From Fusicatenibacter sp. (GTDB taxonomy: Bacteria > Bacillota > Clostridia > Lachnospirales > Lachnospiraceae): a stretch of 53,126 nt of DNA. Below are positions 14,843-25,187 of this stretch, piece after piece. The notes under the pieces are model-generated. The model worked only from the letters and a program-made list of their open reading frames with translations. It was not told the DNA's origin and searched no databases. Every line of letters begins with the position of its first letter. Position 1 is the first letter of the stretch. A program made the position numbers and the translations under genes. Location of the stretch: assembly GCA_022766945.1 (NCBI GenBank), contig JALEOU010000017.1:1-53126 (forward strand). Direction: 5' to 3'.

Positions 14843-16822
14843 TCAGCAGATCTCTGCTCCGGCCGGCATATCTTTCTCCGGTTTCATCAGACAGTAATTT
14901 CCATCGGCATCCTCTGCGCAGAGCAGCATTCCCTCAGAGAGAACGCCTGCCAGCTTCGCAGGTTTTAAGTTCACAAGAACCATTACTTTCTTTCCTACCA
15001 TCTCTTCCGGCGTATACTGAGACTTGATGCCCGATACGATCTGTTTCACCTGACTGCCGATCTTTACCTGAGAACACAGCAGCTTTTTGGATTTTTTCAC
15101 AGGCTCGCAGGCAATGATCTCACCCACCTGGAGCTGCAGCTTTTCAAAATCCTCAAACGTGATTTCCGGTTTCGGCTCAATATCGATCACGGGCGCCTCT
15201 TCTTTTTCCTCTGCCTTGGCTTCTTCGCTCTCCTTCACCTGTTCTGCTCTCTTTGCCTCAATCTGCTCAAGCACTTCCTTCACATCCAGTCTCTGGAAGA
15301 GAATCTCCGGCTTGTCTGTCACTTTATTTCCTGACGGATACAGACCAAACTGATCCAGTTCCTCATAACTCCGGCGGGAAGCATGCAGCTGCGTCAGAAT
15401 TCTCTCCGTCGTTTCCGGCATAAAGGATTCCAGCAGCGATGCACCGATGGTAATGCTGTCCACCAGGTTATACAGTACCTCTGACAGACGGTCTTTCTTT
15501 GACTCATCCTTTGCCAGAGACCACGGCATCGTCTCGTCAATGTATTTGTTGCAGCGTTTGAACAGATTGAAGATCTCGCTGATCGCATCCGCCACACGCA
15601 GTTCTTCCATCTTTGCCGCTACTTTTGCCACCGTTTTCGTCACAACGGTTTTCAGATCCTCATCCACAGGGTCGGTAACGCCGGTCTTTGTCACAACACC
15701 GCCGAAATACTTATTGCTCATGGAAATGGTACGGTTAACCAGGTTACCCAGCGTATTGGCCAGATCTGAGTTGATCCGCTCTACCACCAGTTCCCAGGTA
15801 ATCACACCATCGTTGTCAAACGGCATCTCGTGGAGCACGAAATAACGCACTGCATCTACGCCGAACTGTTCTACCAGTTCATCTGCGTAGATAACATTTC
15901 CCTTGGACTTGCTCATCTTGCCGTCGCCCTGAAGCAGCCACGGATGACCAAATACCTGCCTTGGCAGCGGCAGACCCAGTGCCATCAGGAAAATCGGCCA
16001 GTAAATGGTATGGAACCGGATGATGTCCTTGCCGATCAGATGCAGATCTGCAGGCCACAGTTTGTGAAACTGGTCGGTACTCTCACCGCCGCAGTCATAA
16101 CCGATTCCGGTGATATAGTTGGTTAGTGCGTCCAGCCACACATAGGTGACGTGTTTCGGGTCAAAGCTTACCGGAATTCCCCAGGTAAAGGAGGTTCTGG
16201 AAACGCACAGATCCTGCAGACCCGGAAGCAGGAAGTTGTTCATCATCTCGTTCTTTCTGGATACCGGCTGAATGAATTCCGGATGCTCATTGATATATTC
16301 AATCAACTTCGGAGCATATTTGCTCATCCTGAAGAAATAAGCTTCCTCACGGGCAGGAGTCACCGGACGTCCGCAGTCCGGACATTTGCCGTCCACCAGC
16401 TGAGACTCGGTAAAGAAGGACTCGCAGGGAGTACAGTAGAGACCTTCGTAATAGCCTTTGTAAATATCTCCCTGATCGTACAGTTTTTTAAAGATTTTCT
16501 GAACCTGTTTTTCATGATCTTCATCGGTGGTGCGGATAAACTTATCGTAGGATGTGTTCATCATATCCCAGATTTCTTTAACCTGGCCGGATACGTTGTC
16601 GACATATGCCTTCGGTGTAACGCCTGCTTCCTCCGCTTTCAGCTCAATCTTCTGACCGTGCTCATCGGTTCCTGTCTGGAAGAATACATCATAGCCCTGC
16701 TGACGTTTAAAGCGGGCAATGCTGTCTGCCAGCACAATCTCGTAGGTATTGCCGATGTGAGGCTTTCCGGATGTGTAGGCAATGGCTGTGGTGATGTAAT
16801 ACTTTGGTTTGATTTTTTCCAT
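14843..16822 (-). CDS. metG: Methionyl-tRNA synthetase
   Basis: 659 residues. The HIGH-type motif is PHIGN (21-25) in the class-I core. A zinc knuckle pair CTPC/CPDC lies in the connective domain (YCTPCESFFTESQLVDGKC), and KMSKSKGN is near residue 300. The anticodon-binding helical domain follows, then an acidic/charged linker (about 530-555) and a C-terminal EMAP/Trbp tRNA-binding domain (FEDFEKLQLQVGEI ... VNLKPAKLAGVLSEGMLLCAED). It is transcribed after a T-box leader and is followed by tatD. Confidence 0.96.
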   Translation of the reverse strand: MEKIKPKYYITTAIAYTSGKPHIGNTYEIVLADSIARFKRQQGYDVFFQTGTDEHGQKIELKAEEAGVTPKAYVDNVSGQVKEIWDMMNTSYDKFIRTTDEDHEKQVQKIFKKLYDQGDIYKGYYEGLYCTPCESFFTESQLVDGKCPDCGRPVTPAREEAYFFRMSKYAPKLIEYINEHPEFIQPVSRKNEMMNNFLLPGLQDLCVSRTSFTWGIPVSFDPKHVTYVWLDALTNYITGIGYDCGGESTDQFHKLWPADLHLIGKDIIRFHTIYWPIFLMALGLPLPRQVFGHPWLLQGDGKMSKSKGNVIYADELVEQFGVDAVRYFVLHEMPFDNDGVITWELVVERINSDLANTLGNLVNRTISMSNKYFGGVVTKTGVTDPVDEDLKTVVTKTVAKVAAKMEELRVADAISEIFNLFKRCNKYIDETMPWSLAKDESKKDRLSEVLYNLVDSITIGASLLESFMPETTERILTQLHASRRSYEELDQFGLYPSGNKVTDKPEILFQRLDVKEVLEQIEAKRAEQVKESEEAKAEEKEEAPVIDIEPKPEITFEDFEKLQLQVGEIIACEPVKKSKKLLCSQVKIGSQVKQIVSGIKSQYTPEEMVGKKVMVLVNLKPAKLAGVLSEGMLLCAEDADGNYCLMKPEKDMPAGAEIC

Positions 16823-16959
16823 CTTCGTCTCCCTCTTTCTATCATTTTTGCCTGACTGCAGCCACCGGCTGCGGTCAGTGCCCTGACTTTCTGGCTCTCC
16901 CTGGCATCAGTGCATGCGGGAAAAATCTCCCGGACTTATTTTCCACATACATGGCAACG

Positions 16960-17315
16960 AAAAAAACCTGCCTTCCCAATCGATACTGAGAAGACAGGTA
17001 TAATACCCGTGATACCACTTCTTTTCATCTCTGCCTCACGACAGAAACCTTTGCAGGTACGCACCCTATCGATTTCCTCCGTCCATCTGTGGTCCGGCCG
17101 ACCGAATAAAAGCTTCATACCTTTCCGCTGTAACAGGCGGATCCTGTCGCAGCCTTACCGAAATCTCCTTAGATGCAGGATCTGCCCGGTTCGGTGCGCC
17201 TCTCGGAAGCCATGTTCCATTCACCGTCATCCGTCCCCTCTCAGCCTGTACGGGGACTTCTCTGTAGAATCACTTCTGTGAATGTACTCTCTTCGTCATT
17301 GTGTTTTTCACCTCT
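16960..17315 (-). ncRNA. T-box riboswitch (methionine-type) upstream of metG
   Basis: Read on the minus strand, the leader has a long stem-I region with AG/GA bulge sequences, then the T-box core GAAGTGGTATCACGGG (about 17006-17021). A terminator follows: ACCTGTCTT pairs with AAGGCAGGT and then T7 (16960-16999). ATG triplets in the expected stem-I area (for example in GGACGGATGACGG) are candidate Met specifier codons. Uncharged tRNA-Met would pair with the T-box and favour the antiterminator. No other gene lies in 16823-17476. Confidence 0.85.
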
Positions 17316-17317
17316 TC

Positions 17318-17346
17318 ATGCTAACACAATCTCCTCTTTTTGTAAA
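17318..17346 (-). promoter_or_regulatory. Promoter of the metG T-box leader
   Basis: Minus strand: TTTACA (17341-17346), 17-bp spacer, TAGCAT (17318-17323), immediately upstream of the T-box element. Confidence 0.55.
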
Positions 17347-17402
17347 GGGCAGAATTTAGAGCTGCCAATAGGGACAGGCTATAGGGTTACTAAAATTCCG
17401 TC

Positions 17403-17431
17403 TTGACGCAAGAGACTACATATTGTAGACT
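17403..17431 (+). promoter_or_regulatory. Promoter of the second blaI/M56 operon
   Basis: TTGACG (17403-17408), 17-bp spacer, TAGACT (17426-17431). Both the spacer and the -10 are covered by the first operator dyad. Confidence 0.6.
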
Positions 17432-17457
17432 ATATAAAAAGACTACTGTTTGTAGTC
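17413..17457 (+). promoter_or_regulatory. Paired BlaI-type operators
   Basis: Two dyads share the half-site GACTACA/TGTAGTC. The first is CTACA-TAT-TGTAG (17416-17428) with flanking GA/AC; the second is GACTAC-N5-GTAGTC (17441-17457). TACA/TGTA arms are the hallmark of BlaI/MecI operators. One sits on the -10 and the other between the start point and the ribosome site, as expected for strong repression by two dimers. Confidence 0.85.
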
Positions 17458-17476
17458 TGTTATGGGAGGTGGATTT

Positions 17477-17839
17477 ATGTCTGATGTACAACTGGGTGTA
17501 ATTGAAGCACGCTTTGCCGACCGCGTCTGGGAGTGTGAGCCGGTGTCTTCGTCGGAACTGGTGAAGCTCTCTGCCGGGGAGTTTGGATGGAAACGGACGA
17601 CAACTCATACGGTTCTTCGCAGGCTTTGCGACAAAGGATTGTTTCAGAATGTGAACGGCACGGTGACTTCTGTGATTTCCAGGGATGAGTTTTATTCCCG
17701 GCAGAGTACAAAATATGTGCAGGAAACTTTTCAGGGATCCCTGCCCGCTTTTATTGCGGCATTCACAAAAAATAACCATCTGACCCCCGAGGAAGCCGAA
17801 AAAATCCGCGAGATGATCGACCACGCAGAGGAGGTGTAA
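17477..17839 (+). CDS. BlaI/MecI-family repressor, second copy
   Basis: 120 residues from the ATG at 17477, preferred over 17462 because GGGAGGTGGA lies at good distance. The winged helix shows VWECEPVSSSELVKLS and GWKRTTTHTVLRRLCDKGLF, with a helical dimer tail (LTPEEAEKIREMIDHA). It differs clearly from the copy at 677-1114, so this is not a recent duplication. It should bind the two TACA/TGTA dyads upstream and be cleaved through the M56 partner, whose start codon is two bases after its stop. Confidence 0.87.
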   Translation: MSDVQLGVIEARFADRVWECEPVSSSELVKLSAGEFGWKRTTTHTVLRRLCDKGLFQNVNGTVTSVISRDEFYSRQSTKYVQETFQGSLPAFIAAFTKNNHLTPEEAEKIREMIDHAEEV

Positions 17840-17841
17840 TT

Positions 17842-19113
17842 ATGGGAGAGGTTTTTCTCAAGCTGTTTAACATGAGTATTGCGGCAGGCTGGCTGATTCT
17901 GTTTGTTCTGCTCCTCCGCCTTCTTTTTCGGAAAATGCCATCATGGGTGCGTTGTATCTTATGGGCGATCGTGGCGTTTCGGCTTCTCTGTCCGTTTTCC
18001 CTGGAAAGTATGTTCAGTCTGATTCCAAGCGGAGAAATTCTCAGCGCGGACACCGTCCGTTATGCCGCTGCACCGGCCATTACCAGTGGGATCTCTTCCC
18101 TTGACGGCGCTTTAAATCCGGTGATCAGCCAGGTCTTTGCACCGGAACCGGTATCCAGCGTCAATCCGCTGTATGTCGTTATGTATCTCGCCGGCCTCGT
18201 ATGGCTGATCGGACTTCTTCTTCTCATCGGTTATGCGCTTTTTGGTTATCTGCGTCTCAAACGCCGGGTGAGGGAAGCGGTACATCTGCGGGATAACATC
18301 TGGGTCTGCGATGCGGTAACTTCCCCGTTTCTTTTTGGCGTAATCAACCCGAAGATTTATCTTTCCTCCACCGGGGAGGACTCCCAGCAAACATATGTAC
18401 TCGCCCACGAGCAGGCACACCTGAAGCGAAAGGACCACTGGTGGAAGCTTCTCGGCTATCTGCTTTTGTCCGTCTACTGGTTCCATCCGCTTGTATGGGC
18501 GGCATATTTTCTGTTCTGCCGAGACATCGAGCTTGCCTGCGATGAGAAGGTAATACGGGAATTTGATGTCAGTGAAAAAAAGGCTTACTGTCATGCTCTG
18601 CTCTCCTGCGGCATGCAGCGGACACTGCTCTTTACCTGCCCGCTTTCCTTTGGTGAAGTGAGCGTAAAAAAACGGGTGAAATCCATTCTGCATTACAGAA
18701 AACCTGCGGCTTTTGTAACCATCGGAGCACTTGTACTCTGTGCAGCTGTTGCCCTGTGTTTTCTGACCAATCCGGCGCCAAAATATTATCTGAATCATGT
18801 GGATCCGTCGGAAGTATCGGCAATCACCGTGTTCGACGGAAATAACGGTCAGGGCTTTACCATCACCGATCCGCAGGAAATTACCGTGATCGTGGAGAAT
18901 ATCCAGAGTATCCCCGTAAAGCGGGAGAATTGGTCCCTCACACATTCAGGCTATCGTTTCCGCATGACATTTACCGATCAGTCCGGAAAGGAAATCACTC
19001 AGTTTATCCTGAACAGTGACAATAACATCCGGAAAGATCCTTTCTTCTACAGCTCCCAGGGCGGATTTTGCTATTCCTACATCGAAGAACTGGAACAACG
19101 ATATCTTTCGTAA
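17842..19113 (+). CDS. M56 (BlaR1-like) membrane metallopeptidase with a small outer sensor domain
   Basis: 423 residues. Membrane segments at about 12-28, 35-52 and 108-135; protease motif HEQAH at 189-193 with LAHEQAHLKRKDHWWK and the helper DIELACDEKVIREF; a last helix near 288-306 (FVTIGALVLCAAVALCFL). The outer C-terminal domain, about 115 residues (VDPSEVSAITVFDGNNG ... YRFRMTFTDQSGKEITQF), is not a penicillin-binding domain. Its secondary-structure order resembles the product of 2996-3451. It presumably senses an envelope signal and inactivates the coupled BlaI repressor. No target gene besides the pair itself is in the operon. Confidence 0.86.
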   Translation: MGEVFLKLFNMSIAAGWLILFVLLLRLLFRKMPSWVRCILWAIVAFRLLCPFSLESMFSLIPSGEILSADTVRYAAAPAITSGISSLDGALNPVISQVFAPEPVSSVNPLYVVMYLAGLVWLIGLLLLIGYALFGYLRLKRRVREAVHLRDNIWVCDAVTSPFLFGVINPKIYLSSTGEDSQQTYVLAHEQAHLKRKDHWWKLLGYLLLSVYWFHPLVWAAYFLFCRDIELACDEKVIREFDVSEKKAYCHALLSCGMQRTLLFTCPLSFGEVSVKKRVKSILHYRKPAAFVTIGALVLCAAVALCFLTNPAPKYYLNHVDPSEVSAITVFDGNNGQGFTITDPQEITVIVENIQSIPVKRENWSLTHSGYRFRMTFTDQSGKEITQFILNSDNNIRKDPFFYSSQGGFCYSYIEELEQRYLS

Positions 19114-19142
19114 CCTTCAAAACGCAGCGGTACTAAATTCGC
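19114..19142 (+). repeat. Dispersed intergenic repeat, copy a (core only)
   Basis: The core CTTCAAAACGCAGCGGTAC then TAAATTCGC starts right after the M56 stop codon and runs directly into the terminator hairpin at 19149-19198. Related copies: 31816-31872, 47483-47547 and 47672-47730. Confidence 0.7.
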
Positions 19143-19148
19143 CAGGCA

Positions 19149-19198
19149 GGAAAAGCCCCCGGAAGACTCTTTTCCAGAGAACCTCCGGGGGCTTTTCC
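19149..19198. terminator. Bidirectional terminator between M56 gene and nagB
   Basis: Stem GGAAAAGCCCCCGGA with TCCGGGGGCTTTTCC around about 20 bases. It serves two convergent genes. Confidence 0.85.
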
Positions 19199-19209
19199 AA
19201 TCCTGATTC

Positions 19210-21077
<1,868 letters not shown>

Positions 21078-21118
21078 ACCCTTTCCTCCTCCGTAATCGG
21101 CCCAATTGCTACAGTTTC

Positions 21119-21147
21119 AGTATAAAATCTGATGATTCTATTTTCAA
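21119..21147 (-). promoter_or_regulatory. nagAB promoter
   Basis: Minus strand: TTGAAA (21142-21147), 17-bp spacer, TATACT (21119-21124), about 42 bp upstream of the nagA start. Confidence 0.7.
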
Positions 21148-21230
21148 TAGTTTTTATTTTTTAGAAAGTTCTTTCACGTTTGAGCTGAAAAGGTCTCATT
21201 CTGCCAAATTTTTTCCATTATTTCTGAAAG

Positions 21231-21259
21231 TTGATTCTGCGTTCAGCTTATGATACACT
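21231..21259 (+). promoter_or_regulatory. Promoter of the RpiR-family regulator gene
   Basis: TTGATT (21231-21236), 17-bp spacer, TACACT (21254-21259), ending 35 bp before the ATG. No clear shared palindrome was seen between the two divergent promoters. Confidence 0.55.
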
Positions 21260-21294
21260 AAAAACTGGATTCTATCTATTATCAGGAGCTTTTT

Positions 21295-22125
21295 ATGGAA
21301 CAATTCGAAAAATCCATGATACCGGTGATCGAGTCTGTCTACCCGTCTCTGACACCTTTAGAGCAGACGATCGCCGATTTTTTTATTCACAACAATGGGG
21401 AGACGGATCTGTCTGCCCGGCATATTTCCGGGCTTTTGTATGTTTCCGAGGCCTCCCTCTCCCGTTTTGCCAAAAAATGCGGCTGTCAGGGGTACCGCGA
21501 ATTCGTCTATCGCTACCAGGAAGGCTCCACCATCACCGCACGCCGGACAGATGATCATGTCAAGCAGGTCCTGTCCACTTATCAGGAACTTCTGAATAAA
21601 AGCTACTCCCTGACGGATCAGCAGCAGATCGACCGGATCTGCCGGATTCTTTCCACCCGGCGGCGTGTCTACGTCTACGGCCTTGGCAGCTCAGGCCTCG
21701 CAGCCACGGAGATGAAGCTGCGTTTCATGCTTGCGGGCGTCGATATTGAAGCCATCACGGATATTCACATTCTGAAGATGAATGCGGTACTTCTGGATGA
21801 AACCTGCGCCGTCATCGGCATATCCGTCAGCGGGCGCACCCCGGAAGTTCTGAATGCCCTGGAAGCAGCCAAAGACCGGGGAGCCACCGTGATTCTCTTT
21901 ACCTCCCGCAGTTCCAGCGAATACGATTCCTATTGCGATGAGGTTCTGCTCCTGGCTGTCAAGGAACACCTGGAAAACGGGCGTGCCATCTCGCCGCAGT
22001 TTCCCATCCTAGTGATGATTGACGTTCTGTACTCCCATTATCTTCAGACTGACCGGGAACACAAAGATGCTCTGTACGAATATGCCGTCTCAAAGCTTCA
22101 TGAGAAAGAAGGTGAGCACCAGTGA
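21295..22125 (+). CDS. RpiR/MurR-family regulator (HTH + SIS)
   Basis: 276 residues. The N-terminal HTH_6 domain (LEQTIADFFIHNNGETDLSA and VSEASLSRFAKKCGCQGYREF) is followed by a SIS sugar-phosphate-binding domain (VYVYGLGSSGLAATEMKLR, VIGISVSGRTPEVLNALEAA, ILFTS). Its divergent position next to nagAB makes it the likely GlcNAc-6-P or GlcN-6-P responsive regulator of that operon (inference from context). CAGGAG lies upstream of the ATG. Its stop overlaps the GTG start of the next gene by four bases. Confidence 0.9.
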   Translation: MEQFEKSMIPVIESVYPSLTPLEQTIADFFIHNNGETDLSARHISGLLYVSEASLSRFAKKCGCQGYREFVYRYQEGSTITARRTDDHVKQVLSTYQELLNKSYSLTDQQQIDRICRILSTRRRVYVYGLGSSGLAATEMKLRFMLAGVDIEAITDIHILKMNAVLLDETCAVIGISVSGRTPEVLNALEAAKDRGATVILFTSRSSSEYDSYCDEVLLLAVKEHLENGRAISPQFPILVMIDVLYSHYLQTDREHKDALYEYAVSKLHEKEGEHQ

Positions 22126-22556
22126 ATCCGGATTCTTCCAGGGGCAGACGCAGCTTTTGGCAGCGTTTTTTGGATTTTCTCCGCTTTGGCGGTATTTTCC
22201 TGCTCTATGTGCTTGTCATTACCGTCACCGGGATCGGATGCCCGATCCGCTGGTTTACCGGCATCTCCTGTCCGGGCTGCGGAATGAGCCGTGCACTCTT
22301 ATGCCTCCTCTGCGGAAATATCCGCGGCGCTTTTTCGTATCATCCCATGATCTTTGCGGCGATTCCGCTGATCCTTTACCTGTTTCTTGCTCCGGATCAC
22401 ACCCCCAGGCAGCGGCAGTGTAAAAAAATATCGGCAGGCATCGGTGTTGGTCTGCTCCTTTTGGTCTATGGTTACCGGATTTTTCAGCACGATCCTCTGG
22501 TAACTATTGACCCGGCAAGCGGCGTCGTGCTACAATGTCTGCAGTTCTTTCGTTAA
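22122..22556 (+). CDS. DUF2752 membrane protein
   Basis: 144 residues starting at GTG (22122), which overlaps the regulator's stop; AAGGTGAG is the ribosome site. The DUF2752 signature GISCPGCGMSRALL is present, followed by a second hydrophobic segment with HPMIFAAIPLILYLFLAP and a third near LLLVYGYRIF. These proteins are small membrane proteins with a conserved CPxCG pair and no established function. Coupled translation with RpiR is probably positional rather than functional. Confidence 0.85.
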   Translation: MNPDSSRGRRSFWQRFLDFLRFGGIFLLYVLVITVTGIGCPIRWFTGISCPGCGMSRALLCLLCGNIRGAFSYHPMIFAAIPLILYLFLAPDHTPRQRQCKKISAGIGVGLLLLVYGYRIFQHDPLVTIDPASGVVLQCLQFFR

Positions 22557-22634
22557 CGATTCGTATTCTATGTTGTTTTCGGAAGAAAAAGGAGCGAAAT
22601 TCATCATTTGTTGTTCAAAAGAGGGGAGTAATCT

Positions 22635-23057
22635 ATGAGAGTGAAAGACGATCGGAGCTTTTGGATGTATGTTATTCTGTCCTTCCTTACCTGCGGGATC
22701 TATGGCATCTATTTCTGGTACACGTATGTGGAAGATCTGAATACACTGTTTTACGGAGACGGAGAAGACAGTCCCAACTATATCATTGTGTGGCTGCTTT
22801 CCATCGTCACCTGCGGGATCTATGGAATCTACTGGTATTATAAACAGGCGAACCGTATTTACCGGGAGTCCTTTGACCAGTACGGCGTCCAGATCAATGA
22901 GACGGGCAATTCCATTTTGCTGTGGATTCTGCTTGGATATGTAACCGGCGGTATCGGACAGCTGGTGGCTTCCTACTTTATGATCACAAATCTGAATAAA
23001 GTAGCCCTGGTGTTCAACAGTCAGCAGAATACTTATCGGGGCGGATATCAGGATTAA
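22635..23057 (+). CDS. DUF4234 small membrane protein
   Basis: 140 residues. Two copies of a CGIYGIY-containing hydrophobic hairpin (LSFLTCGIYGIYFWYTYVEDLN and LSIVTCGIYGIYWYYKQANRI) are followed by a third, glycine-rich segment (LGYVTGGIGQLVASYFMITNLNKV). This is the DUF4234 pattern of internally repeated membrane helices. The tail is polar and Gln/Tyr/Gly-rich. GAGGGGAG lies before the ATG. It ends at a strong terminator. Function unknown. Confidence 0.83.
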   Translation: MRVKDDRSFWMYVILSFLTCGIYGIYFWYTYVEDLNTLFYGDGEDSPNYIIVWLLSIVTCGIYGIYWYYKQANRIYRESFDQYGVQINETGNSILLWILLGYVTGGIGQLVASYFMITNLNKVALVFNSQQNTYRGGYQD

Positions 23058-23082
23058 CCAAAAAACGGGCAAAGAAAAAAGC

Positions 23083-23130
23083 TCTCATGGTTCAAAAGCA
23101 GCTGCTTTTTATGAGCCATGAGAACTTTTT
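23083..23130 (+). terminator. Terminator after the DUF4234 gene
   Basis: Stem TCTCATGG with CCATGAGA, an inner AAAAGCAG/CTGCTTTTT pairing, then a T7 run. Confidence 0.85.
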
Positions 23131-23173
23131 TTCTTATGCCGCAGTGGCACAGCGAATCACGAAATCTTCCGTT

Positions 23174-23707
23174 TTACCGTTCAATTCCCTCCCGCGCCGG
23201 CAGTCCCTGATCGAAAGGATGCTTGATTTTACGGATTTCCGAAATATAATCCGCCCGACGCATCAGCTCCTCACTGGGATTCTGACCGGTCAGAATCACT
23301 TCCAGCTTCCCCGGCCTGCGATCCAGAAAGTCCAGAAGAAGCTTCTCCCGAAAAAGGCCGGCACGAATCGCATAGATCAGCTCATCCAGAAAAAGAACAT
23401 CATACGCTCCTTCCCGGGCAAGGGCTGTCACACGGGCAAACTGTTCCTCGTAAAATTGCCTGTGTTCTTTCTTCTCCTCATCACTCATCCGGAAAGAAAA
23501 TTTCTCCTGATTCAGTCCGGGAATGATCGTAATATTTTCCACTCCCGAGAGGACTTTTCGCTCACTGGTACTGTTGTTTTTCATAAACTGATAAATCAGT
23601 ACGCGGTAGCCATAACCTGCTGCCCTGGTACAAAGTCCCATTCCACAGGTGGTTTTTCCTTTGCCGTCTCCGCAATAGATATGAACATAACCTGTTTTCT
23701 TTTCCAC
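23174..23707 (-). CDS. cobO: Cob(I)alamin adenosyltransferase, CobO/BtuR type
   Basis: 177 residues using GTG at 23705-23707, which has GGAGG eight bases upstream; the nearer ATG is only two bases from that site, and the upstream TTG lies in the preceding terminator's T run. P-loop GDGKGKTT (13-20), then RVLIYQFMKNN, a DVLFLDELIYAIRAG metal/active-site block and LILTGQNPSEEL-like residues (VILTGQNPSEEL). It makes adenosylcobalamin from cob(I)alamin and ATP. No other B12 genes are in the window. It stands alone behind a terminator. Confidence 0.9.
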   Translation of the reverse strand: MEKKTGYVHIYCGDGKGKTTCGMGLCTRAAGYGYRVLIYQFMKNNSTSERKVLSGVENITIIPGLNQEKFSFRMSDEEKKEHRQFYEEQFARVTALAREGAYDVLFLDELIYAIRAGLFREKLLLDFLDRRPGKLEVILTGQNPSEELMRRADYISEIRKIKHPFDQGLPAREGIER

Positions 23708-23723
23708 AATCATCGCCTCCGAC

Positions 23724-23759
23724 AAAAAGCGACTGCCGTCGTTTTCCCGAAGCAGTCGC
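23724..23759 (-). terminator. Terminator between rubrerythrin and cobO
   Basis: Minus strand: GCGACTGC pairs with GCAGTCGC and is followed by T5. It ends right before the cobO ribosome site, separating the two transcripts. Confidence 0.75.
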
Positions 23760-23812
23760 CCTGTTTTTTGTACAAATCAGCGCTCAGACCACGCTTTTGT
23801 CGATACTGATCC

Positions 23813-24349
23813 TTAATAGTTTTCCACTTTTCTCTCGAAATATGCCTTCGGATGTGCACAAACCGGGCACACTTCCGGTGCCTCCTCGCCTTCATACACA
23901 TATCCGCAGTTACGGCACTTCCATCCAAGAGGAGCATCTCCCTTGAAGGTCTTGTCATTCTGATAGGACTCCAGCAGTTTGCGGTAACGTCTCTCGTGAG
24001 CTGCCTCAACCTTCGCTACACCCTCAAACTTCTCTGCCAGAGCATCAAAGCCCTCTTCTCTGGCTTCTCTTGCCATACGGGCATACATATCTGTCCACTC
24101 AAAGTTCTCGCCCTCTGCCGCATCGGTCAGATTCTCAGCGATATCGCCGATTCCATGAATCTCCTTGAACCACATCTTGGCATGCTCTTTCTCCTGATCT
24201 GCAGTTTCCAGATACAGAGCTGCAAGCTGCTCATATCCGGCTTTCTTTGCTGCGGATGCGTAGTAGGTATATTTATTTCTTGCTTCGGACTCACCTGCAA
24301 AAGCTTCCAGAAGATTTTTCTCTGTTTTTGTTCCTGTGTACTTGGACAT
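23813..24349 (-). CDS. Rubrerythrin
   Basis: 178 residues from the ATG at 24347-24349 (AGGAGAG site). The N-terminal four-helix diiron domain begins KTEKNLLEAFAGESEARNKY with the ExxE/ExxH iron ligands (ADQEKEHAKMW, KVEAAHERRY). The C-terminal rubredoxin-like domain has the two CxxC pairs of an FeS4 site (CRNCGYVYEG, CPVCAHPKAYF). Classic rubrerythrin order, reducing hydrogen peroxide in anaerobes. It lies downstream of a second, reversed-order rubrerythrin and a PerR-type regulator, forming an oxidative-stress cluster. Confidence 0.94.
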   Translation of the reverse strand: MSKYTGTKTEKNLLEAFAGESEARNKYTYYASAAKKAGYEQLAALYLETADQEKEHAKMWFKEIHGIGDIAENLTDAAEGENFEWTDMYARMAREAREEGFDALAEKFEGVAKVEAAHERRYRKLLESYQNDKTFKGDAPLGWKCRNCGYVYEGEEAPEVCPVCAHPKAYFERKVENY

Positions 24350-24397
24350 CTTATTCTCTCCTTTTTTCTCATAACTCAAATGCCAGCGGATATACAG

Positions 24398-24421
24398 AAC
24401 GCCGGACATAAGACCGGCGTT
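24398..24421. terminator. Hairpin between the two rubrerythrin genes
   Basis: Perfect arms AACGCCGG and CCGGCGTT with an eight-base loop, just past the stop of the upstream gene. No T run on the minus strand, so it may only partly terminate or stabilise mRNA. Confidence 0.5.
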
Positions 24422-24474
24422 CGTATATATCATAGTAATCAATATTCAACTCTTCAATGAATCACTGCAGCTTA

Positions 24475-25017
24475 TTAGCCAAAGTATCTCTTCAGGAGAC
24501 CTGCAAATGCTTTTCCGTGACGAGCCTCATCGCGTGCCATCTCATGAACGGTGTCATGGATTGCATCCAGATTCAGAGCTTTTGCACGTTTTGCAAGATC
24601 AGTCTTTCCAGCGGTAGCTCCGTTCTCAGCCTCTACACGCATCTCAAGGTTCTTCTTGGTGCTGTCAGTAACAACTTCGCCCAGCAGTTCAGCAAATTTG
24701 GATGCATGCTCTGCCTCTTCGTAAGCTGCTTTCTCCCAGTACAGACCGATCTCCGGATATCCCTCTCTGTGAGCAACTCTTGCCATAGCCAGATACATAC
24801 CAACCTCTGTGCACTCGCCTTCAAAATTAGCTCTCAGATCTGCTTTAATATCTTCCGGAACATCTGCTGCTACACCAACAACATGCTCAGCTGCCCAGCT
24901 CATCTCGCCGCTCTGCTCGATGAACTTCTCAGCCGGTGCCTTACATACCGGACATGCTGCCGGAGCTGCTTCTCCTTCATAAACATAACCACATACGCTG
25001 CATACAAACTTTTTCAT
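24475..25017 (-). CDS. Reverse rubrerythrin (rubredoxin domain first)
   Basis: 180 residues with the rubredoxin domain at the N-terminus ([10 protein letters not shown] at 6-15, [11 protein letters not shown]) and the diiron domain after it ([37 protein letters not shown]). This is the reversed order seen in clostridial H2O2/O2-reducing rubrerythrins that take electrons from NADH via a rubredoxin reductase. The AAAGGAAAGAAC site precedes the ATG. A PerR-like box sits in the 170-bp gap to perR, so peroxide control is likely. Confidence 0.92.
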   Translation of the reverse strand: MKKFVCSVCGYVYEGEAAPAACPVCKAPAEKFIEQSGEMSWAAEHVVGVAADVPEDIKADLRANFEGECTEVGMYLAMARVAHREGYPEIGLYWEKAAYEEAEHASKFAELLGEVVTDSTKKNLEMRVEAENGATAGKTDLAKRAKALNLDAIHDTVHEMARDEARHGKAFAGLLKRYFG

Positions 25018-25170
25018 TTTCGTTCTTTCCTTTCTTTTTTAATTTTTGAACAGCCTAACGCATCCGCGAAAACTGTCCTTTTTTACCGTCTGTTCCAAAA
25101 CTGAGGCAGTGAAATGGAATTCGCTTCTTCCTGCTTGTTCCATCTGATTCACTGCGGAATCAACTTGATA

Positions 25171-25187
25171 TTAGTAATTGTTACTGA
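25171..25187 (-). promoter_or_regulatory. PerR-like box upstream of the reverse rubrerythrin gene
   Basis: TTAGTAATTGTTACTGA holds arms AGTAA and TTACT around three bases. It closely matches the box upstream of perR and directly abuts the perR stop codon. Confidence 0.65.
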
